Shown here: one piece after another, positions 5,718-11,181 of the stretch
How positions within the stretch are numbered: position 1 is the first letter of the stretch
Layout: each line of letters starts with the position of its first letter
Source of the DNA: CAYZJD01 sp964478455
GTDB lineage: Bacteria; Acidobacteriota; Terriglobia; Bryobacterales; Bryobacteraceae
NCBI GenBank assembly: GCA_964478455.1
Contig: CAYZJD010000126.1
Coordinates: 1-11,181, forward strand
Direction: 5' to 3'
DNA: 11,181 nucleotides
Notes under the pieces: model-generated
Databases searched by the model: none
Seen by the model: the letters and a program-made list of their open reading frames with translations, nothing else
Told to the model about the DNA's origin: nothing
Position numbers and translations under genes: made by a program

Positions 5718-6743
5718 TTACGGATTGAACGGATAGTACCCTTTGCGGGCGCGGACCTTTACGTTCGGCAGGCTCACCTCGACGCGGATCTCGCGGAACT
5801 GGCGGGAAACATCCGTTTCCTCGGGAACGTAGCGCAGGATGTACTGGGTGGTCACCTCGCCGGCGGTGGCCGCCACGGCTTTGAAGATGCCGGTGGCAAT
5901 CGCCGCTGCATACGCTCCGGTGCCGACCTTTAAGGCGTAGTTGCCCTCATCGGACGGCGTCGAGAGGAACCCCGATACGTCCTTGTAGACGCCTTCAAGG
6001 GGGTACTCGACGCGGCCGCCCGTCTCTTCGGCCAGCCGGCGCAGGTTCTCGTCGCCCTCGGCGGTGAAGCCGAACGCGACCGTGCTGATGCCGTAAATCG
6101 TCACCAGGTTCCGCTGCGCCAGCTCGAGCACTTCCTGAAGCGTTTTCTGGCTGGCGTTGTCGTGCCCGTCGCCGATGATGATCAGCACGCGCCGCGGCTC
6201 GATCGGCTCCCCTTCCACCAGGCTGCGCCGGGTGCAGGCCATGTAGATGGCGTCGAACAGCGCCGCGCCGCCGCCGGGCTTGAGCGCCCGAACCTTGTCG
6301 GCGATCACCTGTGCGTCGGTGGTGGTGTTGATCTGAAGCTCGGCCTCATTCGCGTACGAAATCAAGTAGCCGCTGAAGCGTTTGTCGCCCGGCAACAGGT
6401 TGTAGATCAGCTCTAGAGCCGCCTCCTGGTAGGTCTTCCAATGCAGCCTGGTGGCGTTGCTCAAGTCGAGCAGGAAGCCGACCACGACCGGCTGGTTATG
6501 CTCCCGGCTGAAGTAGCGGATGTTCTGTTCCTTGCCCTGGTCGAAGATGCGGAAATCCCTGGCTTCGAGATTGCTGACGAAGCGCCCCTTGTCGTCGGTG
6601 ACCGTCACCGGGACGATCACCTCGTTTACCTGGATCTGGATTTGGGCGGGCTGCTGGGAAGGCTGAGCCGGCTCCTGCTTCGCGGCCGCGGGCGAAAGCG
6701 CCTGGGCCACGAGCAGCGCACCCGTCACCACGCGATACAACAT
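5718..6743 (-). CDS. Secreted VWFA-domain protein of acidobacterial type, altered MIDAS
   Basis: The 341-residue protein has a signal peptide (cleavage probably after AAA at about 21), a Gln/Pro-rich linker, the segment VIVPVTVTDDKGRFVSNLEARDFRIFDQGKEQ in residues 42-73 split by convention into 'VPVTVTD' and 'LEARDFRIFD' motifs, and a von Willebrand A fold from about 86. This order matches the VWFA-related family that is very abundant in Acidobacteriota (TIGR03436 type). The metal site is unusual. DxSxS reads D93-L-S95-N-A97, and the threonine of GGTAL is Ala160 (GGGAAL); the later Asp192 (IIGDGHD) is kept. Two metal ligands are therefore missing, so divalent-metal-dependent binding may be weakened. 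Its role is unknown, presumably extracytoplasmic protein binding. It lies 48 bp downstream of the sugar kinase and may be cotranscribed or use its own TACAAT promoter. Confidence 0.9.
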   Translation of the reverse strand: MLYRVVTGALLVAQALSPAAAKQEPAQPSQQPAQIQIQVNEVIVPVTVTDDKGRFVSNLEARDFRIFDQGKEQNIRYFSREHNQPVVVGFLLDLSNATRLHWKTYQEAALELIYNLLPGDKRFSGYLISYANEAELQINTTTDAQVIADKVRALKPGGGAALFDAIYMACTRRSLVEGEPIEPRRVLIIIGDGHDNASQKTLQEVLELAQRNLVTIYGISTVAFGFTAEGDENLRRLAEETGGRVEYPLEGVYKDVSGFLSTPSDEGNYALKVGTGAYAAAIATGIFKAVAATAGEVTTQYILRYVPEETDVSRQFREIRVEVSLPNVKVRARKGYYPFNP

Positions 6744-6762
6744 GGAAGCAATCTCTCTATCG

Positions 6763-6768
6763 ATTGTA
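6763..6768 (-). promoter_or_regulatory. -10-like TACAAT upstream of the VWFA gene
   Basis: TACAAT (minus strand, 5/6 match to the -10 consensus) lies 19 nt before the ATG within the 48-bp gap after the sugar kinase. No -35 is visible because the upstream side is a GC-only tract (6770-6792). It could let the VWFA gene be expressed separately from the kinase. Confidence 0.33.
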
Positions 6769-6791
6769 ACGCGCGGTGCGGCGCGCGCCGC

Positions 6792-7823
6792 TCACCGCTG
6801 GACACGTCCCGATCCGCCGCTTTTCAGCAACTGGTTGACCTCGCCGGCGCTGAACCGGTTGAAGTCGCCGGGGATCGAATGCTTGAGGCACGAGGCGGCC
6901 ACGGCGAACTCGAGCGCCTCCTGGTGCGTCGCGAGCGCCAGCAGCCCGTAGATTAACCCGCCCGCGAAGCAGTCGCCGCCGCCGACGCGGTCCACGATGT
7001 GGGTGATCTCGTAGTGGCGGCTGGTCAAAAACTCCCGGCCGTCGTTCAGGCAGGCGGACCAGCCGTTGTGGGACGCGCTCCTGGATTCGCGCAGCGTGAT
7101 GGCCAGCATCTTTAGGTTGGGGAACCGCGCCATCACCAGCTCGGTCAGCTTCCTGTAATGCGCGACCTCGAGCTTGCCGGCATGAACGTCGGCCTCGCTC
7201 GCGATGCCGAGGGCCATCTGGCAATCCTCTTCGTTGGCAATGCCGATATCCACCAGCTTTACCAGCTCGGTCATCACCTCCTGGGCGCTTTTGCCGTACT
7301 TCCAGAGATTCTTCCTGTAGTTGAGGTCGCAGGAGACGGTCAGCTCCAGCGAGCGCGCGGCGGCGGCGGCCTCCATCGCCAGGTCGGCCGCGCTCTGGCT
7401 CAGCGCCGGCGTAATGCCGGTCACATGGAACCAGCCGGCGCCGTCAAAGGTCTTCTTCCAGTCGATATCACCCGGCTTGGCGAGCGCGATCGCGCTCCGA
7501 TCGCGGTCATAGACAACCTTTGAAGGCCGCTGGTTCGCCCCCGGCTCAACGAAGTAAATGCCGAAGCGGCCCTTGCCGCGGACGATGTAGGACGGGTCAA
7601 CCCCGAACCGCCGCATCTCGCCGAGGAAGGCGTCGGCGATGGGGTTGTCCGGCGGCAGCACGGTCATGTAGCGCGCCGGTACGCCGAACCCGGCCAGGGC
7701 CACGGCTACGTTGGCCTCGCCGCCGCCGAAGGTGGCGACGAACTGGGGCGATTGCAGGAAGCGCTCGAAGCCCGGCGGCGCCAGGCGGAGCATGATTTCG
7801 CCAAACGTGACAACAGGTTTCAT
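6792..7823 (-). CDS. kdgK: PfkB-family sugar kinase, probably 2-dehydro-3-deoxygluconokinase
   Basis: The 343-residue cytoplasmic kinase has the ribokinase/PfkB fold. The first signature is GGGEANVAVALAGFG (33-47). The second is DRVGGGDCFAGGLIYG (278-293), in which Asp284 is the catalytic base and GGGD forms the anion hole. The motif DLNYRKNLW (166-174) is typical of KDG kinases, which phosphorylate 2-keto-3-deoxygluconate to KDPG for the Entner-Doudoroff and uronate pathways. No KDPG aldolase or dehydratase is in the window, so substrate specificity is inferred. AGGAG lies about 9-10 nt before the ATG. That AGGAG is part of an AGTAGGAG copy repeated at the stop codon of the upstream Rid gene, and a MITE-like element lies between the copies. 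The short C-terminal tail after residue 335 looks dispensable. A generic sugar kinase is the alternative. Confidence 0.83.
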   Translation of the reverse strand: MKPVVTFGEIMLRLAPPGFERFLQSPQFVATFGGGEANVAVALAGFGVPARYMTVLPPDNPIADAFLGEMRRFGVDPSYIVRGKGRFGIYFVEPGANQRPSKVVYDRDRSAIALAKPGDIDWKKTFDGAGWFHVTGITPALSQSAADLAMEAAAAARSLELTVSCDLNYRKNLWKYGKSAQEVMTELVKLVDIGIANEEDCQMALGIASEADVHAGKLEVAHYRKLTELVMARFPNLKMLAITLRESRSASHNGWSACLNDGREFLTSRHYEITHIVDRVGGGDCFAGGLIYGLLALATHQEALEFAVAASCLKHSIPGDFNRFSAGEVNQLLKSGGSGRVQR

Positions 7824-7841
7824 GAGGACTGTCTCCTACTC

Positions 7842-7984
7842 AGGATGATGAAAAACCAAGTGACACTCTCGAAAGTCAAAATCGGTGACAGGCAACGCTG
7901 TCCACGCGCCGGGGAGCGCAAGTGCATGATTCCGCGTACTAGCGGCTCGGGACAGCGAAGCCTGCCACCGTTTTTCATCCTCCT
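7842..7984. repeat. MITE/REP-like inverted-repeat element between rid and kinase genes
   Basis: The ends are inverted: AGGATGATGAAAAAC (7842-7856) against AGGAGGATGAAAAAC on the minus strand (7984-7970), 14/15 identical. A second pair follows inward: GGTGACAGGCAACGCTGTCC (7884-7903) against 7969-7950 on the minus strand, 17/20 identical. The high-coordinate arm is continuous over 35 nt. The low-coordinate arm is interrupted by 27 nt (7857-7883) that include a second GTGACA. A 46-nt centre (7904-7949) separates the arms. CTCCTACT flanks or overlaps the ends at 7833-7840 and 7980-7987. There is no coding capacity. The architecture fits a non-autonomous element or the REP pairs mobilised by RAYT-type transposases; which one is not decidable here. 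Confidence 0.7.
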
Positions 7985-9116
7985 ACTGGGACTGCGAATT
8001 GCCATGGACAGCAACCACCTCGACGGCGAACGATGCGTCGAGAGACGGCAGCCCCTCGAAGGGCAGCATCGTGCTCGCGGGAGGACTGGTCCTGCTGTAG
8101 AACTCCGTGCGCACCTTTCGCGCCGTCATCGCAATCGGCGTCGTCAGCGGATAGATCGAGGACATCGCGACGTGCTCGAAGCCCGAGCCCCCTTGCGCCA
8201 GCATCCTGCCCAAGCGCTGGAACGCCAGCCGGGCGTCCTCTTCCGTGGTTCCGAATGCCATTTGCCCGGAGGTGAACACGAGCTTCGGGGCGCTGACCAG
8301 CGCCACCTGCGAGTAGTACTCCGAGCGCTCGAGGCCGCCGGGATTCAGCAACCGCAGCGGCCCGCCGGCGGGAGCGCGCAGCCGCGCCACCGCCTCGCAT
8401 TCGACGATCGCCCGCGCCGGCGCCCGCAATACCTGGACAAAGTTCAAGTCAGCTTTCGGGAATTCCGACGCCAGTTTTGTCCGCAACGCCTGCACGTTGT
8501 CGAGCGAACTGGTGAAGCAGGTCGCCCGGAGCACATCCTCGGCCTCAAGACCCGCTCCACGTACGGCCGCTCTTAGATCGGCCAGCGACTTCTCGCCCAG
8601 CGGTCCAGTAGCCGCGGTCGGCTCCTCGGCCGCCGCCGCTTGTCCGGAGATGAATGCGAGCCCGTGCGGATTCACCGGCTTCCTGGCCACGACGACCGCT
8701 TCGAAGACGACTTGCGCTCCCACCAGCGGCAGCCCGCCCACCTGGATCACGCTCACCACCGGCAGCGGCAGCCGCTTCTCGGTGAACGTTTCGCTGACGA
8801 TGGTCTGCACGCGGCGCATGTCGCCGCTGCCGGCGACAAACGCCCGCAGCTTCACTACCGTTCCGCCGCGCGCCTCGCGGAACAAGTTCTTCAGCGTGTC
8901 GCGGATCTGCTGGGTCAGCAGGCCCCTGGCGGTGAGCGGGGTGACGTGAAACTCCAGCCGGTCAGCGTCGGCCACGATCACGCCCGGCAGTTCTTTGGGC
9001 AACTCGAGAACCTGGGTGACCGGTTCTTCTTTGTCCTTCTTCTTCTTTTGGGGAGCGGAGACGGCGTGGGCGACGAGGAGCGCCGCCAGCAAAGCAGCCA
9101 GGGCGGAGGTGCGCAT
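7983..9116 (-). CDS. Exported protein with three tandem Rid (YjgF/RidA) domains
   Basis: The 377-residue protein has a clear signal peptide (cleavage after AVSA, about residue 21), a charged KKKKDKEE segment, then three Rid-fold units at about 45-145, 147-247 and 255-371. Each unit has the end strand with its conserved Glu (E139 in VVFEAVVV, E241 in ECEAVA, E366 in AVEVVAV). Units 2 and 3 keep the SGQ motif (FISGQ 155-159, FTSGQ 281-285). RidA proteins are homotrimers that hydrolyse reactive enamines/imines using an Arg (Arg105 in E. coli). My hand alignment puts V121, L224 and S348 at that position, so deaminase activity is not expected. One chain could fold as a pseudo-trimer. The protein is predicted exported, unlike standard RidA. 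It is first in the minus-strand run before the sugar kinase and divergent from pdxR-pdxS. The ATG at 9116 begins a good signal peptide. Confidence 0.85.
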   Translation of the reverse strand: MRTSALAALLAALLVAHAVSAPQKKKKDKEEPVTQVLELPKELPGVIVADADRLEFHVTPLTARGLLTQQIRDTLKNLFREARGGTVVKLRAFVAGSGDMRRVQTIVSETFTEKRLPLPVVSVIQVGGLPLVGAQVVFEAVVVARKPVNPHGLAFISGQAAAAEEPTAATGPLGEKSLADLRAAVRGAGLEAEDVLRATCFTSSLDNVQALRTKLASEFPKADLNFVQVLRAPARAIVECEAVARLRAPAGGPLRLLNPGGLERSEYYSQVALVSAPKLVFTSGQMAFGTTEEDARLAFQRLGRMLAQGGSGFEHVAMSSIYPLTTPIAMTARKVRTEFYSRTSPPASTMLPFEGLPSLDASFAVEVVAVHGNSQSQ

Positions 9117-9131
9117 TGCGTTTCGGAGTAG

Positions 9132-9137
9132 ATTGTA
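9132..9137 (-). promoter_or_regulatory. -10-like TACAAT upstream of the Rid gene
   Basis: TACAAT on the minus strand (5/6 consensus, preceded by TTGA) lies 15 nt before the Rid ATG, which would leave a leader of about 9 nt. No convincing -35 or Shine-Dalgarno is visible. It lies in the 93-bp divergent gap shared with pdxR. Confidence 0.38.
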
Positions 9138-9163
9138 TCAAATGCGGGCGGGTCACTCGGGGG

Positions 9164-9192
9164 TTGCGTTGGTCAGTCCAATATGGCATGAT
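9164..9192 (+). promoter_or_regulatory. Weak candidate promoter for pdxR-pdxS
   Basis: TTGCGT (9164-9169) and CATGAT (9187-9192) are spaced 17 bp, with 3/6 and 4/6 matches to consensus. Transcription would begin near 9199, about 11 nt before the GTG start. MocR/PdxR regulators often bind their own promoter region, so weak core elements would fit an activator-dependent promoter; that is inference. Confidence 0.28.
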
Positions 9193-9209
9193 GTGGCTGG
9201 TAGCGTCTC

Positions 9210-10685
9210 GTGTTGCCGCAGCCTCAGCTCGATCCGCACGCCGAGAGCCCGCTGTACAGGCAGCTGTATGAGCATTTCCTTGGCCTGATCCGCAGCGGGA
9301 GGCTAGTCCCGGGCGACCGGCTTCCGGCCACGCGAGAATTGGCTGGCTTGCTTGGACTGAACCGGACCACCGTCTCCGCCGCTTACGCCTTGCTTGAGTC
9401 CGAAGGTCTTGTCAAGGGCCACGTCGGCCGCGGCAGCTTCGTTTCCGGCGGTTCCGGCGCCACGGCGCCCGGCATCGACTGGGACCGTTTCTTCGACGAC
9501 TCCGACCGGCAGCCCGGTCCCTCCGCCCCGGCTCTTTCCGCCGACGATGTCATCAGTTTCGCCACCTCGCGGCCGTCCGAGCAACTGTTCCCGCTCGAGG
9601 AGTTCCGCGCCACCTGCCGCGAGGTCCTCGCCGGCGCCTCGGCCGCGAGCATCCTTCAGCTCGGCTCGCCCGGCGGCTACGGGCCGCTGCGGGAGTACCT
9701 GCTGGCGGAAGCCCGCCGGGCGGGGCTGGCGCGGGCCCACGACGACATCGTGATCACGAACGGCTGCCAGCAGGCGCTCGACCTTCTGGAGCGGGTGCTG
9801 GTCCGCCCGGAGGACGCCGTGCTCGTCGAGGATCCCGTCTACCCTGGCCTTCGGAACGTCTTCTCGCGCCGGGCCCGGCTGATCGGCGTGCCCGTTGGCG
9901 GGCACGGCCTCGACGTCGAGTACCTGGAGCGCGCGGTGGCGCGCGAGCGCCCGCGCCTTCTCGTTGTCACGCCGAATTTTCAAAACCCGACCGGCACGAC
10001 GCTTCCGCCGGCCGCACGCCACGCCGTGCTGCGCGCCGCCCGCCAGGCGGGCGCCGTGCTCGTCGAGAACGACATTTACGGGGAGCTGCGCTATGAGGGG
10101 GAACACGTTCCGCCGCTGAAGCAGTTGGACGATTCCGGCGATGTGGTTCTGTTGCGCAGCTTCTCGAAGGTTGCCTTCCCGGGGCTGCGCGTCGGCTGGG
10201 TGACCGGGCCGCGCACGCTCGTGGCGCGCCTCGAAGAGGCCAAGCAGTGGACCGATCTGCACACGGACCAGCTTTCGCAGGCCGTTCTGCTGCGTTTCGC
10301 CGAATCGGGACGGCTGGCGGCGCACCGTGCCCGCATCGTGGCCGCCGGCGCCGAGCGCCTCGCCGCCGCGCTGGCCGCCTGCGAGCGCCGGCTACCGGAG
10401 GGCGCGCGGTTCACCCGCCCCGAGGGGGGCATGAATCTCTGGGTGCGGCTGCCCGAGCCGCTGGATGCGGCCGAGCTTCTGCCGCACGCGCAGCGCGAGA
10501 ACGTGACGTACTTGCCCGGCAGGTTTTTCGAAGTTTCGCGCCACGATCCCGGCGGGCTCCGGCTGAGCTTCGCCGGCCTGGCGCCCGACAAGATCAAGAC
10601 CGGCATCGCCATTCTCGGCGATGTCTTCGCGAAGGAACTGGAAGGATCGCGGGCCGCGCGCCACGCGCAGCCCGCCATGGTTTAA
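9210..10685 (+). CDS. pdxR: MocR/PdxR-type regulator (GntR HTH fused to aminotransferase fold)
   Basis: The 491-residue protein begins with a GntR winged helix at about 12-78 (LYRQLYEHFLGLIRSGRL, then LPATRELAGLLGLNRTTVSAAY). After a Ser/Pro/Asp-rich linker it carries a fold-type I aminotransferase domain from about 112 to 475. PLP-site residues are visible: N259 in TPNFQNPTG, D288 and Y290 in ENDIYGEL, the Schiff-base Lys320 in RSFSKVAFPG, and R327. PdxR proteins sense PLP and control pdxS/pdxT; here pdxS follows 12 bp downstream on the same strand, which supports the symbol. The common arrangement is divergent, so here regulator and target are probably cotranscribed. An in-frame TAG at 9201-9203 forces the start to be the GTG at 9210 or the TTG just after it; no Shine-Dalgarno is seen. 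Another MocR function is the alternative. Confidence 0.85.
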   Translation: MLPQPQLDPHAESPLYRQLYEHFLGLIRSGRLVPGDRLPATRELAGLLGLNRTTVSAAYALLESEGLVKGHVGRGSFVSGGSGATAPGIDWDRFFDDSDRQPGPSAPALSADDVISFATSRPSEQLFPLEEFRATCREVLAGASAASILQLGSPGGYGPLREYLLAEARRAGLARAHDDIVITNGCQQALDLLERVLVRPEDAVLVEDPVYPGLRNVFSRRARLIGVPVGGHGLDVEYLERAVARERPRLLVVTPNFQNPTGTTLPPAARHAVLRAARQAGAVLVENDIYGELRYEGEHVPPLKQLDDSGDVVLLRSFSKVAFPGLRVGWVTGPRTLVARLEEAKQWTDLHTDQLSQAVLLRFAESGRLAAHRARIVAAGAERLAAALAACERRLPEGARFTRPEGGMNLWVRLPEPLDAAELLPHAQRENVTYLPGRFFEVSRHDPGGLRLSFAGLAPDKIKTGIAILGDVFAKELEGSRAARHAQPAMV

Positions 10686-10697
10686 GCAGGAGGAAGC

Positions 10698-11181
10698 ATG
10701 TACCTTGACGATTCATTCCGCGTAAAGGTGGGTCTGGCCGAGATGCTGAAGGGCGGCGTCATTATGGACGTGACCAACGCCGAGCAGGCCACGATCGCTG
10801 AGCGCGCCGGCGCCGCCGCCGTGATGGCCCTCGAGCGCGTGCCGGCCGACATCCGCAAGGAAGGGGGCGTCGCCCGCATGGCCCCCATCGGCAAGATCCG
10901 CGAGATCATGGAGGCGGTCAGCATCCCGGTGATGGCCAAAGCGCGCATCGGCCACTTCATGGAGGCGCGCATTCTCGAGGCGCTCGAAGTCGATTACATC
11001 GACGAGAGCGAGGTGCTGACGCCCGCCGACGAAGAGCACCACATCGACAAGCGGGGCTTCCGCGTGCCGTTCGTCTGCGGCGCGCGCAACCTCGGGGAGG
11101 CGCTGCGGCGCATCGGCGAAGGCGCGGCCATGATCCGCACCAAGGGCGAGGCCGGCTCGGGCAACATCGTCGAGGCGGTGC
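10698..11181 (+). CDS. pdxS: PdxS, pyridoxal 5'-phosphate synthase subunit (5' part)
   Basis: The first 161 residues of about 294 are visible; the gene runs off the window. PdxS (Pdx1/YaaD) makes PLP from ribose 5-phosphate, glyceraldehyde 3-phosphate and ammonia supplied by the glutaminase PdxT, in a cytoplasmic dodecamer of TIM barrels. Catalytic residues fall at the exact Bacillus numbering: D24 (VIMDVTNAEQA), K81 (VMAKARIGH) and K149 (IRTKGEAGSGN). The core LERVPADIRKEGGVARM is intact. A strong AGGAGG lies 4 nt before the ATG, much stronger than any signal on pdxR, so pdxS is probably translated at a higher rate from a shared transcript. pdxT is expected downstream but is outside the window. 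The identification is essentially certain. Confidence 0.97.
   Translation, partial: MYLDDSFRVKVGLAEMLKGGVIMDVTNAEQATIAERAGAAAVMALERVPADIRKEGGVARMAPIGKIREIMEAVSIPVMAKARIGHFMEARILEALEVDYIDESEVLTPADEEHHIDKRGFRVPFVCGARNLGEALRRIGEGAAMIRTKGEAGSGNIVEAV

Noticed and set aside
8402..8421. Arg235 in PARAIVE of the Rid protein taken as the RidA catalytic arginine
   Set aside because: It looks like the RidA PARS motif, but the register of the last two strands aligns this stretch with the terminal strand and puts L224 at the arginine position. Structural alignment could reverse this.
9303..10325. Minus-strand open frame of 340 codons opposite pdxR
   Set aside because: Antisense shadow of a well-supported MocR/PdxR gene; composition is Arg/Gly/Ala-rich with no domain.

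Overview
The window is GC-rich bacterial DNA from what looks like an Acidobacteriota genome, probably a Solibacter/Bryobacter relative. The clues are a secreted VWFA-type protein of the kind expanded in that phylum, a secreted kinesin-light-chain-like TPR protein, an exported Rid-fold protein with a lysine-rich mature N-terminus, and REP-like palindromes between genes. The assignment is inference from gene content; there is no rRNA or marker gene to confirm it.

Layout. Positions 1-273 (+) hold the 3' part of a VapC-like PIN toxin, converging across a 38-bp palindromic gap on a three-helix membrane protein of unknown function (minus). Next on the minus strand come an orphan LarE-type sulfur transferase with three cysteines and a possibly leaderless mRNA, then a secreted TPR protein. 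A 361-bp gene-free stretch with two stem-loops follows. Then come an S24 (LexA/UmuD-like) peptidase without a helix-turn-helix and an IS110-family element inserted directly upstream of it. The IS110 transposase ends early after its serine motif, and its Shine-Dalgarno lies inside a 9-bp inverted repeat.

Beyond the IS, three minus-strand genes read in the order triple Rid-fold secreted protein, KDG-kinase-like PfkB sugar kinase, VWFA protein. A 143-bp MITE/REP-like inverted-repeat element sits between the first two. Its ends abut the rid stop codon and the kinase ribosome binding site, so it appears to have split a formerly compact operon. Divergent from these are a MocR/PdxR-type regulator and pdxS (PLP synthase, cut by the window end), 12 bp apart on the plus strand. 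They form a vitamin B6 synthesis unit.

The most interesting items are: (1) the exported single chain carrying three Rid domains, a possible pseudo-trimer that by hand alignment lacks the canonical RidA arginine in all three domains; (2) the MITE-like element inside the rid-kinase operon; (3) the SD-sequestering repeat and odd 3' end of the IS110 element; (4) the HTH-less S24 protein with an unassigned N-terminal domain. No CRISPR array, tRNA, rRNA or phage module was seen.
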